33,516 bases of DNA, taken from Sediminispirochaeta sp. (GTDB lineage Bacteria; Spirochaetota; Spirochaetia; B11-G9). The translations under genes were made by a program, and so were the position numbers. Of this stretch, positions 23,988 to 31,961 are shown piece by piece. The stretch's first letter is position 1; every line of letters starts with the position of its first letter. Below the pieces are notes generated by a model. The model saw only the letters and a program-made list of their open reading frames with translations, did no database searches and was not told the DNA's origin. The stretch lies in the NCBI GenBank assembly GCA_024763455.1, contig JANTFL010000016.1:1-33516 (forward strand). Direction: 5' to 3'.

Positions 23988-24440
23988 TCAAGCTTGTATT
24001 ATCCAGTTCATTGCCTTTGCACTGACAAGAAGAATCCCCTCCGGATCCCTTACCTCTGCCGTAAAGAACAATCGTCTGTTTTTCTGCTCTGTCAGTTCAG
24101 CTTTTACGGTAATAAACTCGTACGTTCCTTTCACAGGATTTCTGTACTTAAGGGAAAGATCCCTGGTAAAGTTTACAGGGCCTGCTATCATGCTCAAAGG
24201 GCCGATGGTATTATCCACAGCGGCAGCTATCATCCCCCCCTGCATGTTGCCGAAGGGGTTCAGGGTTTTATGAGCAACGGGGAACTTCACCTCTACCACC
24301 AAAGCATTGGGATCTATCTTCAGGAATTCAGCATTCATGGAAGTAAAACTCGGCGGAGGAACTGTAACGCCCTCCAATCCTCCGGGATAATGTTTTGTAA
24401 GGCACTTTTTGAAATATTCAACCATTTCTTTATGATTCAT
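23988..24440 (-). CDS. PaaI-like hotdog-fold thioesterase
   Basis: The 150-residue protein (start at ATG 24440, chosen over 24494 because the latter overlaps the IscA-like gene) has the hotdog pattern: NPFGNMQGGMIAAAVDNTIGPLSMIAG as the central helix, then VNFTRDLSLKYRNPV, VKAELTEQKNRRLFFTAEVRDPEGILLVSAKA. The usual catalytic HGG appears as QGG, while Asn and Asp of the helix are kept. Such proteins hydrolyse acyl-CoA thioesters, often aromatic or medium-chain. It begins six bases after the stop of the IscA-like gene, so they are coexpressed. Substrate is not inferred. Confidence 0.85.
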   Translation of the reverse strand: MNHKEMVEYFKKCLTKHYPGGLEGVTVPPPSFTSMNAEFLKIDPNALVVEVKFPVAHKTLNPFGNMQGGMIAAAVDNTIGPLSMIAGPVNFTRDLSLKYRNPVKGTYEFITVKAELTEQKNRRLFFTAEVRDPEGILLVSAKAMNWIIQA

Positions 24441-24445
24441 TGTAC

Positions 24446-24739
24446 CTATCCCATACAGGAGTATGTTGTCTTCACATGGATCCGTTTTCCCCAATAGGTA
24501 TCCACAGCTTCTATGACCGCTCCCCTAAGATTGTAAAAAATCGTTGCCCGTATATGGAAGGTATAGCCGTCAACCGTCTTGATTATATCATCCTGCATTG
24601 GTTTACGCATATCGACCTTCAAAGCCGGACCTCCGCATCCTACTCCGGATGAAAAAATAGTCACTTCTAAATCATCTGAAGCGGTTTTTGCAGCAAGCTC
24701 ATCTATCATGGCTCCTGCTTCAGGTGTTACCTCAAACAA
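24446..24739 (-). CDS. HesB/IscA-like protein, Cys homologue of a selenoprotein group
   Basis: This 97-residue protein starts with TTG at 24739, supported by AGGAGG at 24752-24747 with seven bases between. It follows the A-type Fe-S carrier plan: FEVTPEAGAMIDELAAK, LEVTIFSSGVGCGGPALKVDM, a DGYTFHI strand, and a C-terminal strand. The GVGCGGP site (Cys35) matches the position where HesB-like selenoproteins have Sec. The C-terminal CxC of classical IscA is absent; only one Cys remains near the end (TYSCMG). It may bind an iron-sulfur cluster or selenium in a different way. The location 744 bases from a selD fusion gene is suggestive but may be accidental. Confidence 0.75.
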   Translation of the reverse strand: MFEVTPEAGAMIDELAAKTASDDLEVTIFSSGVGCGGPALKVDMRKPMQDDIIKTVDGYTFHIRATIFYNLRGAVIEAVDTYWGKRIHVKTTYSCMG

Positions 24740-24782
24740 GTCTCTGCCTCCTAATCACCTACTGCATACTGTACCGGTACTT

Positions 24783-25703
24783 TTACAATTCTGCAATACG
24801 GGATTTGGATAAAACCATAAATTGATCAACGAGAAATCTGTCATATTCCGTAAACTGATGATACCGCATATCTGATCGTCTACAGGTAAGACCAATTGGG
24901 ATTCCCAGGGTCTGCAGTGCATACTTGGCATTCATCGGATAACCGAAATCTTCAATAAGCGACGCTATGGAAAGATAGGACTGAAGCTCCTCTGCTTTTT
25001 CCGGTTCTTTTTTCCAGTTATTACAGAGCCACGAATAGAGCTGAGGATGGAAATTAGTCATGATTCCGCTGTACCCCGCATACCCGTTCCGCATGGACAT
25101 GAGCAGGGTCGGTGCATTTGCATTAAACAGCTTTACCGATGACCCGGCAGTCAGTGCGCCCCGCCTCTTTATCATTTCCGGATCGCAGCAGGTGTCCTTT
25201 ACAAACCCGAAACGTCCTGTTTCCACGATCCATGAGACAAGAGTATCGGAGAGAACCCTTTTGTAAGGCGTCGGGCATTCGTAAAGCCCCAAAGGAACTC
25301 CATTTGGCAGTTTTTCCAGGAGTTTACTCATATTTTTCTTCCAGACCTCATCATCCTCATAAGGAGCTGCAAACCTGTTTGTTAAAAGAACCAGAGTATC
25401 AATCCCGGTATCTGCTATCGCAGTAAGCTCCTCAACCTGAGATTCCAGGGTATCGGATATATGTCCGGAGGCAACTACCGTTATATGTTCCGGGGCATAC
25501 TCCTTTACCTTACGGGCAAGATCAACGCGTTCTTGCAGTGACAACTCGAACATTGCACCTGACTGAGCTACAGCAAACAAACCAGCTACACCATTAGCCG
25601 CATACCAGTCAATCAATTTTTTAAGTCCCTTGTAATCAACTGTCAAATCCCCGTTAAAGGGGGTAATCATCGTCGGATAGACTCCATCAGGAATATTATT
25701 CAT
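24783..25703 (-). CDS. DapA/NanA-family class I lyase or aldolase
   Basis: The 306-residue protein is a TIM barrel of the dihydrodipicolinate synthase/N-acetylneuraminate lyase group: GVYPTMITPFNGDLTVDYKGLKKLIDW, GISHISDT-type strand 3 (VASGHISDTLE), LGLYECPTPYKRVL with Tyr141, and FGFVKDTCCD with Schiff-base Lys169; the 28-residue spacing equals that of E. coli DapA. The substrate-binding loop, usually GTTGE or GSTGE, is AQSGAMFEL, so it does not belong to the lysine-biosynthesis enzyme. It follows the TRAP genes by 21 bases, suggesting cleavage of the imported acid to pyruvate and another product, for example a keto-deoxy sugar acid or sialic acid; no nanE or nanK is nearby. Confidence 0.85.
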   Translation of the reverse strand: MNNIPDGVYPTMITPFNGDLTVDYKGLKKLIDWYAANGVAGLFAVAQSGAMFELSLQERVDLARKVKEYAPEHITVVASGHISDTLESQVEELTAIADTGIDTLVLLTNRFAAPYEDDEVWKKNMSKLLEKLPNGVPLGLYECPTPYKRVLSDTLVSWIVETGRFGFVKDTCCDPEMIKRRGALTAGSSVKLFNANAPTLLMSMRNGYAGYSGIMTNFHPQLYSWLCNNWKKEPEKAEELQSYLSIASLIEDFGYPMNAKYALQTLGIPIGLTCRRSDMRYHQFTEYDRFLVDQFMVLSKSRIAEL

Positions 25704-25724
25704 AACTATAACCTCTTTTTTTTC

Positions 25725-27023
25725 TCACAACAGCCCTAAAAGCCCCGGGAGGAAGAGAACAATGGGCTGAATATAGGTAACCAGAAACAGTACGATAAAC
25801 AGAACAAGCAGCATAGGAAGAATCTCTTTAATCACATCCTTCAAAGGGGTACCGGAAATACCTGAGACAACAAAAAGCAGCATCCCAAAAGGAGGAGTCG
25901 ATAATCCTATCATCATATTAAGGGTTATAAGGACTCCAAAGTGCACCAGGTTTATCCCCAGACTTGTTACCAGAGGGAGTACAATCGGAATAAAAACAAG
26001 GGTTATTGCCATTGTATCGATAAACATCCCCAAAATAATAAATACAACATTTATTAAAAGAAGCAGCAGATACTTGTTTGATGTAATATGGAGCAGCCAG
26101 TTTGCGACCAGATCCGGAATATGTTCAATAGCAACAATGTAACTGAAAGCGTAGGCTGAACCGACAAGAAGAGACAGTGTCCCTGTTGTCCGGACTGTGT
26201 TACGTACAACCCTGAGGAAATCCTTGAAGCCCATCGCCCGGTACACAAAGACCGAAACAAAAATTGCGTAAAAAGCAGCCAATGCCCCTGCTTCTGTAGG
26301 AGTAACAACCCCTGTATAGATCCCTCCAAGAAGAACGACAACAGAAAAAAGCGCCGGTGAAGCCTTTAAGGTTATTGCCATCAGCTGTCTGAAGTTGACC
26401 GATCCCCCGAGAGGATAATCTCTTTTGTGTGCAACCATGGCAATATATATCATAAGGGCTATGCCTATCAGGATCCCCGGAAGCATTCCGCCTATAAACA
26501 GAGCACCGATAGATGCACCGGAAAGCATGGCGTAGAAAATCATCGGAATACTTGGAGGGAAAATGGGTCCAATGGTTGCAGAAGCTGCGGTAATGGCACT
26601 GGAAAACCCTTTGTCATACCCGCTGTCATTCATGGCTTTGATCTCCATCATCCCGAGTCCAGAAGCATCCGCAAGAGCCGACCCTGTCATACCGGAAAAT
26701 ATAATCGATGCCACAACATTTACGTGCCCGAGTGCCCCTTTCTTTTTCCCAACAACGGCTCCTGCAAATTCAAAGATCATATCCGTAATTTTACCTGTAT
26801 TCATTACCTCTGCCATAAATACAAAAAGAGGTACCGCGATCAGTACAAACTTTGAATTCATTTGATTGAGGAATTGGGCGGCAACCATGCTGATATCCGC
26901 GCCGGGGCCGCCGGCAAGAGCAAAATAAAATATAGCGGACATCATCATTCCCAGAGCTATAGGAATTCTTACTATAAAGACCGTTACAAACGAAAGCAGA
27001 AATACGATTAGAGGCCAATTCAT
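25725..27023 (-). CDS. dctM: TRAP transporter large permease (DctM)
   Basis: The 432-residue protein has about 12 hydrophobic segments and DctM landmarks: a start of MNWPLIVFLLSFVTVFIVRIPIALGM, FVFMAEVMNTGKITDMIFEF, GMTGSALADASGLGMMEIKAM, ATIGPIFPPSIPMIFYAMLSG, YTGVVTPTEAGALAAFYAIFV and STPPFGMLLFVVSGISG. DctM is the sodium-dependent membrane channel of the TRAP system. It overlaps dctQ by one base (ATGA), consistent with stoichiometric expression. Together with dctP and the DapA-like lyase it takes up an organic or sugar acid. Confidence 0.95.
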   Translation of the reverse strand: MNWPLIVFLLSFVTVFIVRIPIALGMMMSAIFYFALAGGPGADISMVAAQFLNQMNSKFVLIAVPLFVFMAEVMNTGKITDMIFEFAGAVVGKKKGALGHVNVVASIIFSGMTGSALADASGLGMMEIKAMNDSGYDKGFSSAITAASATIGPIFPPSIPMIFYAMLSGASIGALFIGGMLPGILIGIALMIYIAMVAHKRDYPLGGSVNFRQLMAITLKASPALFSVVVLLGGIYTGVVTPTEAGALAAFYAIFVSVFVYRAMGFKDFLRVVRNTVRTTGTLSLLVGSAYAFSYIVAIEHIPDLVANWLLHITSNKYLLLLLINVVFIILGMFIDTMAITLVFIPIVLPLVTSLGINLVHFGVLITLNMMIGLSTPPFGMLLFVVSGISGTPLKDVIKEILPMLLVLFIVLFLVTYIQPIVLFLPGLLGLL

Positions 27024-27508
27024 CAGGAGCGTTTCCTTTCCTGAAAGAGAAGTTTCAGGTCTTTATACAGGTCATGGACGAGACGTCCTATCATAAATGC
27101 CATGAACACAACAAAAGGAATAAATGCAATATCCATAGGAATTTTTAAAACATTGGATTTCTTGAACCCCATAAACAGAACGTAGCTCAGTGAGGGATAA
27201 AACCCCATACCGAATGCGGTTAATAAAAGCCCGTTCCCTATAAGCCGCATCCAGAGCTGTGTCCTGGATGAAACCATGTCATAAATCAGGGTAAATCTTA
27301 CATGAGAATCAGTTCTCTTTGCATAAAGCCCCCCGAGTAATGCAGTCCAGATAAAACAGATCAGCGAAAGCTCCAAGGTCCAGGTAAGGGGAGCAAGAAA
27401 ATACCTGAAGAAAATCCCCAGCATAAAAACAGTAAAAAGCACTATGAATGCTGCCATTGGTGTATATAGCTCAATTATATCAAGAAAAACCTTAAAGCCC
27501 TTTTTCAT
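27023..27508 (-). CDS. dctQ: TRAP transporter small permease (DctQ)
   Basis: The 161-residue protein has four hydrophobic segments and the DctQ block SLICFIWTALLGGLYAKRTDSHVRF, followed by the second half of the small permease. Start ATG 27508 is chosen because GGAGG lies four bases upstream; the longer frame from 27532 would cross it. Its last base overlaps the first of dctM. The gap to dctP contains a stable stem-loop (see separate entry). Confidence 0.92.
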   Translation of the reverse strand: MKKGFKVFLDIIELYTPMAAFIVLFTVFMLGIFFRYFLAPLTWTLELSLICFIWTALLGGLYAKRTDSHVRFTLIYDMVSSRTQLWMRLIGNGLLLTAFGMGFYPSLSYVLFMGFKKSNVLKIPMDIAFIPFVVFMAFMIGRLVHDLYKDLKLLFQERKRS

Positions 27509-27524
27509 GCCGCCTCCGTCTAAG

Positions 27525-27551
27525 AACGGCACCTTTTATCAAGGTGCCGTT
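27525..27551 (-). other. Stem-loop between dctP and dctQ
   Basis: AACGGCACCTT (27525-27535) and AAGGTGCCGTT (27541-27551) form a perfect 11-bp stem with a five-base loop. On the transcript (minus strand) the hairpin is followed by CTTAGACGG and not by a T-run, so it is a likely mRNA 3'-end protector or partial attenuator that lets the binding protein be made in excess, not a full terminator. Confidence 0.85.
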
Positions 27552-27580
27552 TATGATATTTGAAAATAAAGTAATCCTTA

Positions 27581-28597
27581 TTATTTTGCAGCCTGAACTT
27601 TATCATACAGATCCCAATCCCAGTCTTTGGAGATATCTTTGCTTTCTGTCATGTATGAATTTTTAGCATATGCGGCGAATGCATCAATATCAGGATCTTC
27701 TATAATTATCATACCCTGGTCTTTAAAGAAGCCAAGAATATTCGCTTCGGTATCAAGAACTTTCTTATCGCAGAAATCCTTTGCCTTGGCGACACCCTGC
27801 ATTACCCAGTCCTTCTGCTGCTGGGTAAGGGATTGCCATTTTTTCTCGTTCATAGTCGGCCATACCGAATCAACGACATGATTCGTAAGAACAATGTATT
27901 TTGTTACCTCGTAGAACTTTGCATTCTTGTCTGTTGGCAGGGGGTTATCCTGTCCCTCGACAGCTCCGGTTTTTAACCCCATATACACCTCAGAAAAAGC
28001 CATGGGTGTCGGATTACCTCCAAGAGCTTTACCCAGTGCGATCCAGGAAGGACTCCCGGGGACCCTGAGTTTTACACCTTTCATATCAGCAGGACTGTGA
28101 ACCGGCCCGACTTTCTCAACAAGGTTCAGTTCCCTGGTTCCAAGATAGAATGCCCCGAGAGGCCTGATTCCGACCTTATCCACAACATCCTGAAAAACTT
28201 TCTTTCCGATCTCACCGTTCAGTACTTTTGTCATATGATCATACCCCTGAAAGGTGTAGACAGCAGTAAACATTGAAAGATACGGTACAAATTCTGCAAG
28301 CCAGGGTGCAGAAGTATAAATCATATCAACAGATCCCTGTTTTATGGCAGCCTGCTCACCTTCCTGGTCGAAAAGCTGACCGGAAGGATATACATTTACC
28401 ACAATGGATCCGCCTGAAAGTTTTTCAACCTCTTCTTTGAATACAGTCATAGCCTCGGTGTGTGCATCACCGGGAACACTGACAGAAGAAAAGTTTATGG
28501 TAACAGGCTCTCCTGCTTTCTGTTCCTTCTGGCCATTAGCAAAAACTCCTGCAGCTGCGACACTCACCATCAATAGAATTAATAGAGCTTTTTTCAT
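27581..28597 (-). CDS. dctP: TRAP transporter substrate-binding protein (DctP)
   Basis: The 338-residue precursor has a signal peptide (MKKALLILLMVSVAAAGVFA, cleaved near ANGQKEQ), then the DctP fold: INFSSVSVPGDAHTEAMTVFKEEVEKLSGG, GSVDMIYTSAPWLAEF, GTRELNL, and VKLRVPGSPSWIALGKALGGNPTPMAFSEVYMGLKTGAVEGQDNPL with the conserved ligand-carboxylate Arg in LRVPGS. The ligand is an organic or sugar acid of unknown identity. The ATG is preceded by AGGAGGAG. It is the first gene of the TRAP operon, is followed by the stem-loop at 27525, and its promoter lies by a palindrome under likely GntR control. Confidence 0.95.
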   Translation of the reverse strand: MKKALLILLMVSVAAAGVFANGQKEQKAGEPVTINFSSVSVPGDAHTEAMTVFKEEVEKLSGGSIVVNVYPSGQLFDQEGEQAAIKQGSVDMIYTSAPWLAEFVPYLSMFTAVYTFQGYDHMTKVLNGEIGKKVFQDVVDKVGIRPLGAFYLGTRELNLVEKVGPVHSPADMKGVKLRVPGSPSWIALGKALGGNPTPMAFSEVYMGLKTGAVEGQDNPLPTDKNAKFYEVTKYIVLTNHVVDSVWPTMNEKKWQSLTQQQKDWVMQGVAKAKDFCDKKVLDTEANILGFFKDQGMIIIEDPDIDAFAAYAKNSYMTESKDISKDWDWDLYDKVQAAK

Positions 28598-28630
28598 TTA
28601 ATCTCCTCCTGAAAAATAACTAATAGTGGA

Positions 28631-28659
28631 AGTCTACAACAACTTATGACATATGTCAA
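28631..28659 (-). promoter_or_regulatory. dctP promoter with overlapping palindromic operator
   Basis: On the minus strand TTGACA (28659-28654) and TAGACT (28636-28631, 4 of 6) are 17 bases apart. The -35 overlaps TGACATATGTCA at 28647-28658, a perfect 12-base palindrome. A GntR repressor bound there would block the promoter. Confidence 0.65.
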
Positions 28660-28677
28660 CATTTACGTGTTAACGTC

Positions 28678-28704
28678 TTGACAAAATTACCGTTTATTTA
28701 ACAT
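28678..28704 (+). promoter_or_regulatory. Promoter candidate for the GntR regulator gene
   Basis: A perfect TTGACA at 28678-28683 is followed, after 15 bases, by TAACAT at 28699-28704 (4 of 6), giving a start near 28711. It faces the dctP promoter 19 bases away, so one regulator could act on both. With the ATG at 28716, the leader would be only about five bases. Confidence 0.5.
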
Positions 28705-28715
28705 AGTAAAGATGG

Positions 28716-29450
28716 ATGAACAAAATTGAACCTCTCAAAAAAACAAAACTCTCGGATGAAGTAACCAAAGCCATTGAAAACATAATAATTGATAATGATC
28801 TCCAGCCCGGAGACAAGCTGCCTTCACAATCTGCGCTTGGGGAAAGCCTCAATGTAGGGTCCAGATCTATCCGCGAAGCGATCCGTTCTCTTGAAAGCAG
28901 AGGTCTTGTTGAAACAAAACAGGGGAAGGGTGTTTTCGTAAAAAATAGCAACATGGACTTTTTTCTGGAGATGCTTAAAACCAATCTTGTTTTTCATCTT
29001 CCCAAGGAGTTAAAAACTCTTATTGATCTGGCTAATATCCGTATGATGATTGAAACCGGCGTAATTTATAGTATTGCAGTAGACACTCCTCCCGAACTGA
29101 TAAACACCTTGACTAAGCTTATCGAAAAGATGGAGGAAAAGGCTGACAGCAATGATATTGAGGCATACAACATTTTGGATGTTGAGTTTCACAAAGCTAT
29201 TATCAAAGCATCCGGTAATGACATAATAATATCCATATACAACCATCTTTTTGAACTTTTAATTAAGAGTTTTCAAAAAACCGGAGGCATGAAAGGAAGT
29301 AAAGAAACCAGCAGAAAGGAGCATAGAGAAATGCTGGAGGCAATTGAGTCTTCTAATGGAGTAAAGGCACGGGATATCATGAGTAAACATATCAGTTCTA
29401 CCTTGAACAAACTGGAAAGAATGCATGCGGATGAGATTTCCAATTCATAA
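28716..29450 (+). CDS. FadR-type GntR transcriptional regulator
   Basis: The 244-residue protein has an N-terminal winged helix (1-75: LSDEVTKAIENIIIDNDLQPGDKLPSQSALGESLNVGSRSIREAIRSLESRGLVETKQGKGVFV) and a C-terminal FCD helical effector domain. The FCD metal residues are Asp155 and His159 (DVEFHKAII), His203 (KEHREML) and His225 (SKHISST). Such regulators bind a small carboxylic acid next to the metal and usually repress the adjacent catabolic genes. Divergent position by the TRAP operon indicates that operon as its target and the transported acid or a product as its effector. No strong ribosome site precedes the ATG. Confidence 0.92.
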   Translation: MNKIEPLKKTKLSDEVTKAIENIIIDNDLQPGDKLPSQSALGESLNVGSRSIREAIRSLESRGLVETKQGKGVFVKNSNMDFFLEMLKTNLVFHLPKELKTLIDLANIRMMIETGVIYSIAVDTPPELINTLTKLIEKMEEKADSNDIEAYNILDVEFHKAIIKASGNDIIISIYNHLFELLIKSFQKTGGMKGSKETSRKEHREMLEAIESSNGVKARDIMSKHISSTLNKLERMHADEISNS

Positions 29451-29456
29451 AGCACT

Positions 29457-29729
29457 ATGAAATCAGCCTATGTGGATCCATCACAGTTTAATCTTCCTTC
29501 AAAAACTGTCCTTATTGACAATGGGAACAGCTCTGTGACGCTCATAAAAGAGCGGAAAAGCAGAATTATTATGAAAGACGGTGAAAAAATCCTGGAGATA
29601 AAGAACAAGCTGCTTAAAAACGGTGTGTTCACCTCCTTTTATTTCAAGACTAATGCCCCCATCTGCAGCAAAACGAAGAAGTTTCTCGAAGAAAACGGCA
29701 TCACACTTATCCCCTTCAGCGGACAATAA
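29457..29729 (+). CDS. Small conserved-looking protein of unknown function
   Basis: The 90-residue protein begins MKSAYVDPSQFNLPSKTVLIDNGNSSVTLIKERKSRIIMKD and ends LEENGITLIPFSGQ. It starts seven bases after the GntR stop and so is likely in its operon. The sequence is basic, with one Cys-Ser pair (ICSKTKKF), and seems soluble with no signal or membrane segment. The pattern of short strands and a Lys-rich helix (KILEIKNKLLKNGVF) is compact and gene-like rather than random. I do not recognise a family. Its 3' end overlaps the convergent UspA gene by 14 bases. Confidence 0.6.
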   Translation: MKSAYVDPSQFNLPSKTVLIDNGNSSVTLIKERKSRIIMKDGEKILEIKNKLLKNGVFTSFYFKTNAPICSKTKKFLEENGITLIPFSGQ

Positions 29730-30138
29730 GTACCGGGCATGGAGATAGATGTAAAACCCGGTGAGTAGTGCTTCCCATCAGTAGCCCCTCAAGGTCTGTT
29801 TTCCCTTTGGTGCCCATGATGATCAGATCAATTTTCTCTATCTTTGCAGCCTCTACTATTGCCTTACCTGCCGGCTCCTCCAAGATAAGCTCGGAAAATC
29901 CCACCCCGCTCTCTTTAAGAATCTTCCTGTAGGGCTTTAAAACTTCCTCGCTGGTTTTAAGGATTTTTTCTATGGCATACTGTAGATAAGGCTCTCCTAT
30001 AACCGAAGGGAATTCACGGTGACAATGGAAAAGAAGAATACGGCAATCCATCTTCCGGGCAAAGTCAATAGAATACTTCAAGGCATCCATTGAATACCCG
30101 GAATCATCAACAGGGACCATGATTTTTTTTATTTCCAT
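29716..30138 (-). CDS. Universal stress protein (UspA family)
   Basis: The 140-residue single-domain protein has the Usp start (IKKIMVPVDDSGYSMDALKYSIDFARKM) and the ATP-binding loop MGTKGKTDLEGLLMGSTTHRVL in the G-2x-G-9x-G-S/T arrangement, ending HLSPCPVLIVR. It probably binds ATP and forms a dimer; its duty in the cell is not visible. The start at 30138 is preceded by AGGGGGTG. It is 47 bases downstream of the ABC exporter gene on the same strand. Confidence 0.92.
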   Translation of the reverse strand: MEIKKIMVPVDDSGYSMDALKYSIDFARKMDCRILLFHCHREFPSVIGEPYLQYAIEKILKTSEEVLKPYRKILKESGVGFSELILEEPAGKAIVEAAKIEKIDLIIMGTKGKTDLEGLLMGSTTHRVLHLSPCPVLIVR

Positions 30139-30185
30139 AACACACCCCCTGCTTTAAAGATACGGTTTTTAGAAGAAAGAGGCAA

Positions 30186-31961
30186 TTAATCCTTAGCAAA
30201 CTGCTCCCGATAAAGACGGTAGTATTCACCCTTCTTCTGCAGAAGGGACTGATGATCTCCCTCTTCTATTATCCTGCCCCCTCCAATTACCAGGATACGG
30301 TCAGCTTTTTTAATGGTCGAGAGCCTGTGGGCAATTATTATGGAGGTACGGTTCTCCATTATCTTATCCAGGCCGGACTGAATCAGTGATTCGGAAACAG
30401 GATCAATAGAGCTTGTAGCCTCATCCATTATGAAAAGGTCGGGATCTGACAGTACTGCTCTTGCAAGGCACACCAGCTGCTTCTGACCTACAGACAGAAG
30501 CCCGCCGCCTTCACCGACTTCTGTGTCATATCCATTCTCCATACCGGTTATGAATTCATGAGCCATAGACAGTTTTGCAGCACCCTCAATCTCCTCCATA
30601 TCTGCATCCAGTCTGCCGAACCGGATGTTTTCCCGGATGGTTCCGGAAAAGAGATGCGGAGTCTGCAGAACAATTCCCAATCGGGATTGAATTGATTCCA
30701 GGGTAAAATTGCGGTAATCAATGCCATTGACCAGAATTTCGCCCTCCACCGGCTCGTAAAACCGGCTTAACAGATTGACAATTGTTGATTTCCCTCCTCC
30801 TGTAGCTCCAACCAGGGCAAGAGTTTCATTTTTCCTTATAACAAGGTTAAAACCAGTAAGAACCGGCGCGTCTTTACTGTAGTAAAAGGAAACATCTTTG
30901 AAAACAATATCTGTATCTATACCGGAAAGCGGTTTTGCGTCCTCACTATCCATGATCTCAGGAACAATATCAAGGAGGGAAAAGATCCTTTCACCCGAGG
31001 CAAGGGCCCCCTGCATGGATGCCCAAACACGGGCGAGATCCTGAATCGGCCACAGCATGAATGCGACATAAAAAATAAAAGCCTGAATTCCCCCTAATGA
31101 CATAGTTCCTGAAACCTTCAATACTCCGCCATACCAGATAATGGCACAAAGGGCAAAGGCTCCGATTATCTTGACAGACGGGAGAAAAAGTGCCGAATTC
31201 AAGGCCGTTTTATACGATGCATCGTACATCTTGTCTGACTCAGCTTTAAACTCCTCAAGGTTTTTCTCCTCCCGGTTAAGACTCTTTATTATCTTTACAC
31301 CGGTTATAGTCTCGCTGTAAAAGCCTGTTATCCTGGAGTTCTGCTTCCTTGCAGCCCTGGAATACTTCAGGATCTTCTTTTGAAAGAAGAAAGCAGCGCC
31401 TATCATGAAGGGAAGAATCCCGGTAACCATCAATGCGAGCTTAACGTTTATAAGCATCATGAATATTACAGAAGTCGTTATATTGAGGACTCCCCAGGTA
31501 GAATCTACAAGCCCCCAGGTTAAAAGTTCCGAAATCTTTGCAGTATCGGAGGTTACCCGGGACATGATCCACCCGACCGGAGTTCTGTCGAAATATGAAA
31601 ACGGAAGCTCCTGTATGTGATTGAATAGTCTTTTCCTCAGATCGTATGCAACCCTTTCACCAAGGATTCCTGCAAGATAAATAAAGCTGAATACAGCTGC
31701 TGCCTGCAGGAGTGCAGCCCCGGCGTACAGGAATATAATATCCACTACTCTGCTCATCTTCCCGGATGCAATGCCCTGATCCACGATAAGTTTTGACAGG
31801 TACGTAAAAACAGCATCGCTTACAGAGACAAAAGCAATCATAAAAAGAAATCCCGCTGTCCTTTTTTTATAGGAAACCAATAGGGAGAAAATTCTCTTTA
31901 TGATGTCCCCCTTGACGCTTGAGGTAAATTCTTCTTCTCTCATTGCAGCCGGATCAGACAT
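30186..31961 (-). CDS. ABC exporter half-transporter, canonical-catalytic subunit
   Basis: The 591-residue half-transporter has an N-terminal six-helix ABC1 domain and a C-terminal ATPase: Walker A GATGGGKST, Q-loop region GIVLQTPHLFSG, signature LSVGQKQL, Walker B LFIMDEATSSIDP with catalytic Glu, and H-loop AHRLST. Signature LSVGQ differs from LSGGQ. Start ATG 31961, behind GGGGAGGG, is preferred over 32048, which overlaps the upstream gene by nearly 100 bases. It overlaps the previous gene by eight bases. With its partner it forms a heterodimeric exporter of the TM287/288 or LmrCD kind; substrates may be lipids or drugs. Confidence 0.93.
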   Translation of the reverse strand: MSDPAAMREEEFTSSVKGDIIKRIFSLLVSYKKRTAGFLFMIAFVSVSDAVFTYLSKLIVDQGIASGKMSRVVDIIFLYAGAALLQAAAVFSFIYLAGILGERVAYDLRKRLFNHIQELPFSYFDRTPVGWIMSRVTSDTAKISELLTWGLVDSTWGVLNITTSVIFMMLINVKLALMVTGILPFMIGAAFFFQKKILKYSRAARKQNSRITGFYSETITGVKIIKSLNREEKNLEEFKAESDKMYDASYKTALNSALFLPSVKIIGAFALCAIIWYGGVLKVSGTMSLGGIQAFIFYVAFMLWPIQDLARVWASMQGALASGERIFSLLDIVPEIMDSEDAKPLSGIDTDIVFKDVSFYYSKDAPVLTGFNLVIRKNETLALVGATGGGKSTIVNLLSRFYEPVEGEILVNGIDYRNFTLESIQSRLGIVLQTPHLFSGTIRENIRFGRLDADMEEIEGAAKLSMAHEFITGMENGYDTEVGEGGGLLSVGQKQLVCLARAVLSDPDLFIMDEATSSIDPVSESLIQSGLDKIMENRTSIIIAHRLSTIKKADRILVIGGGRIIEEGDHQSLLQKKGEYYRLYREQFAKD

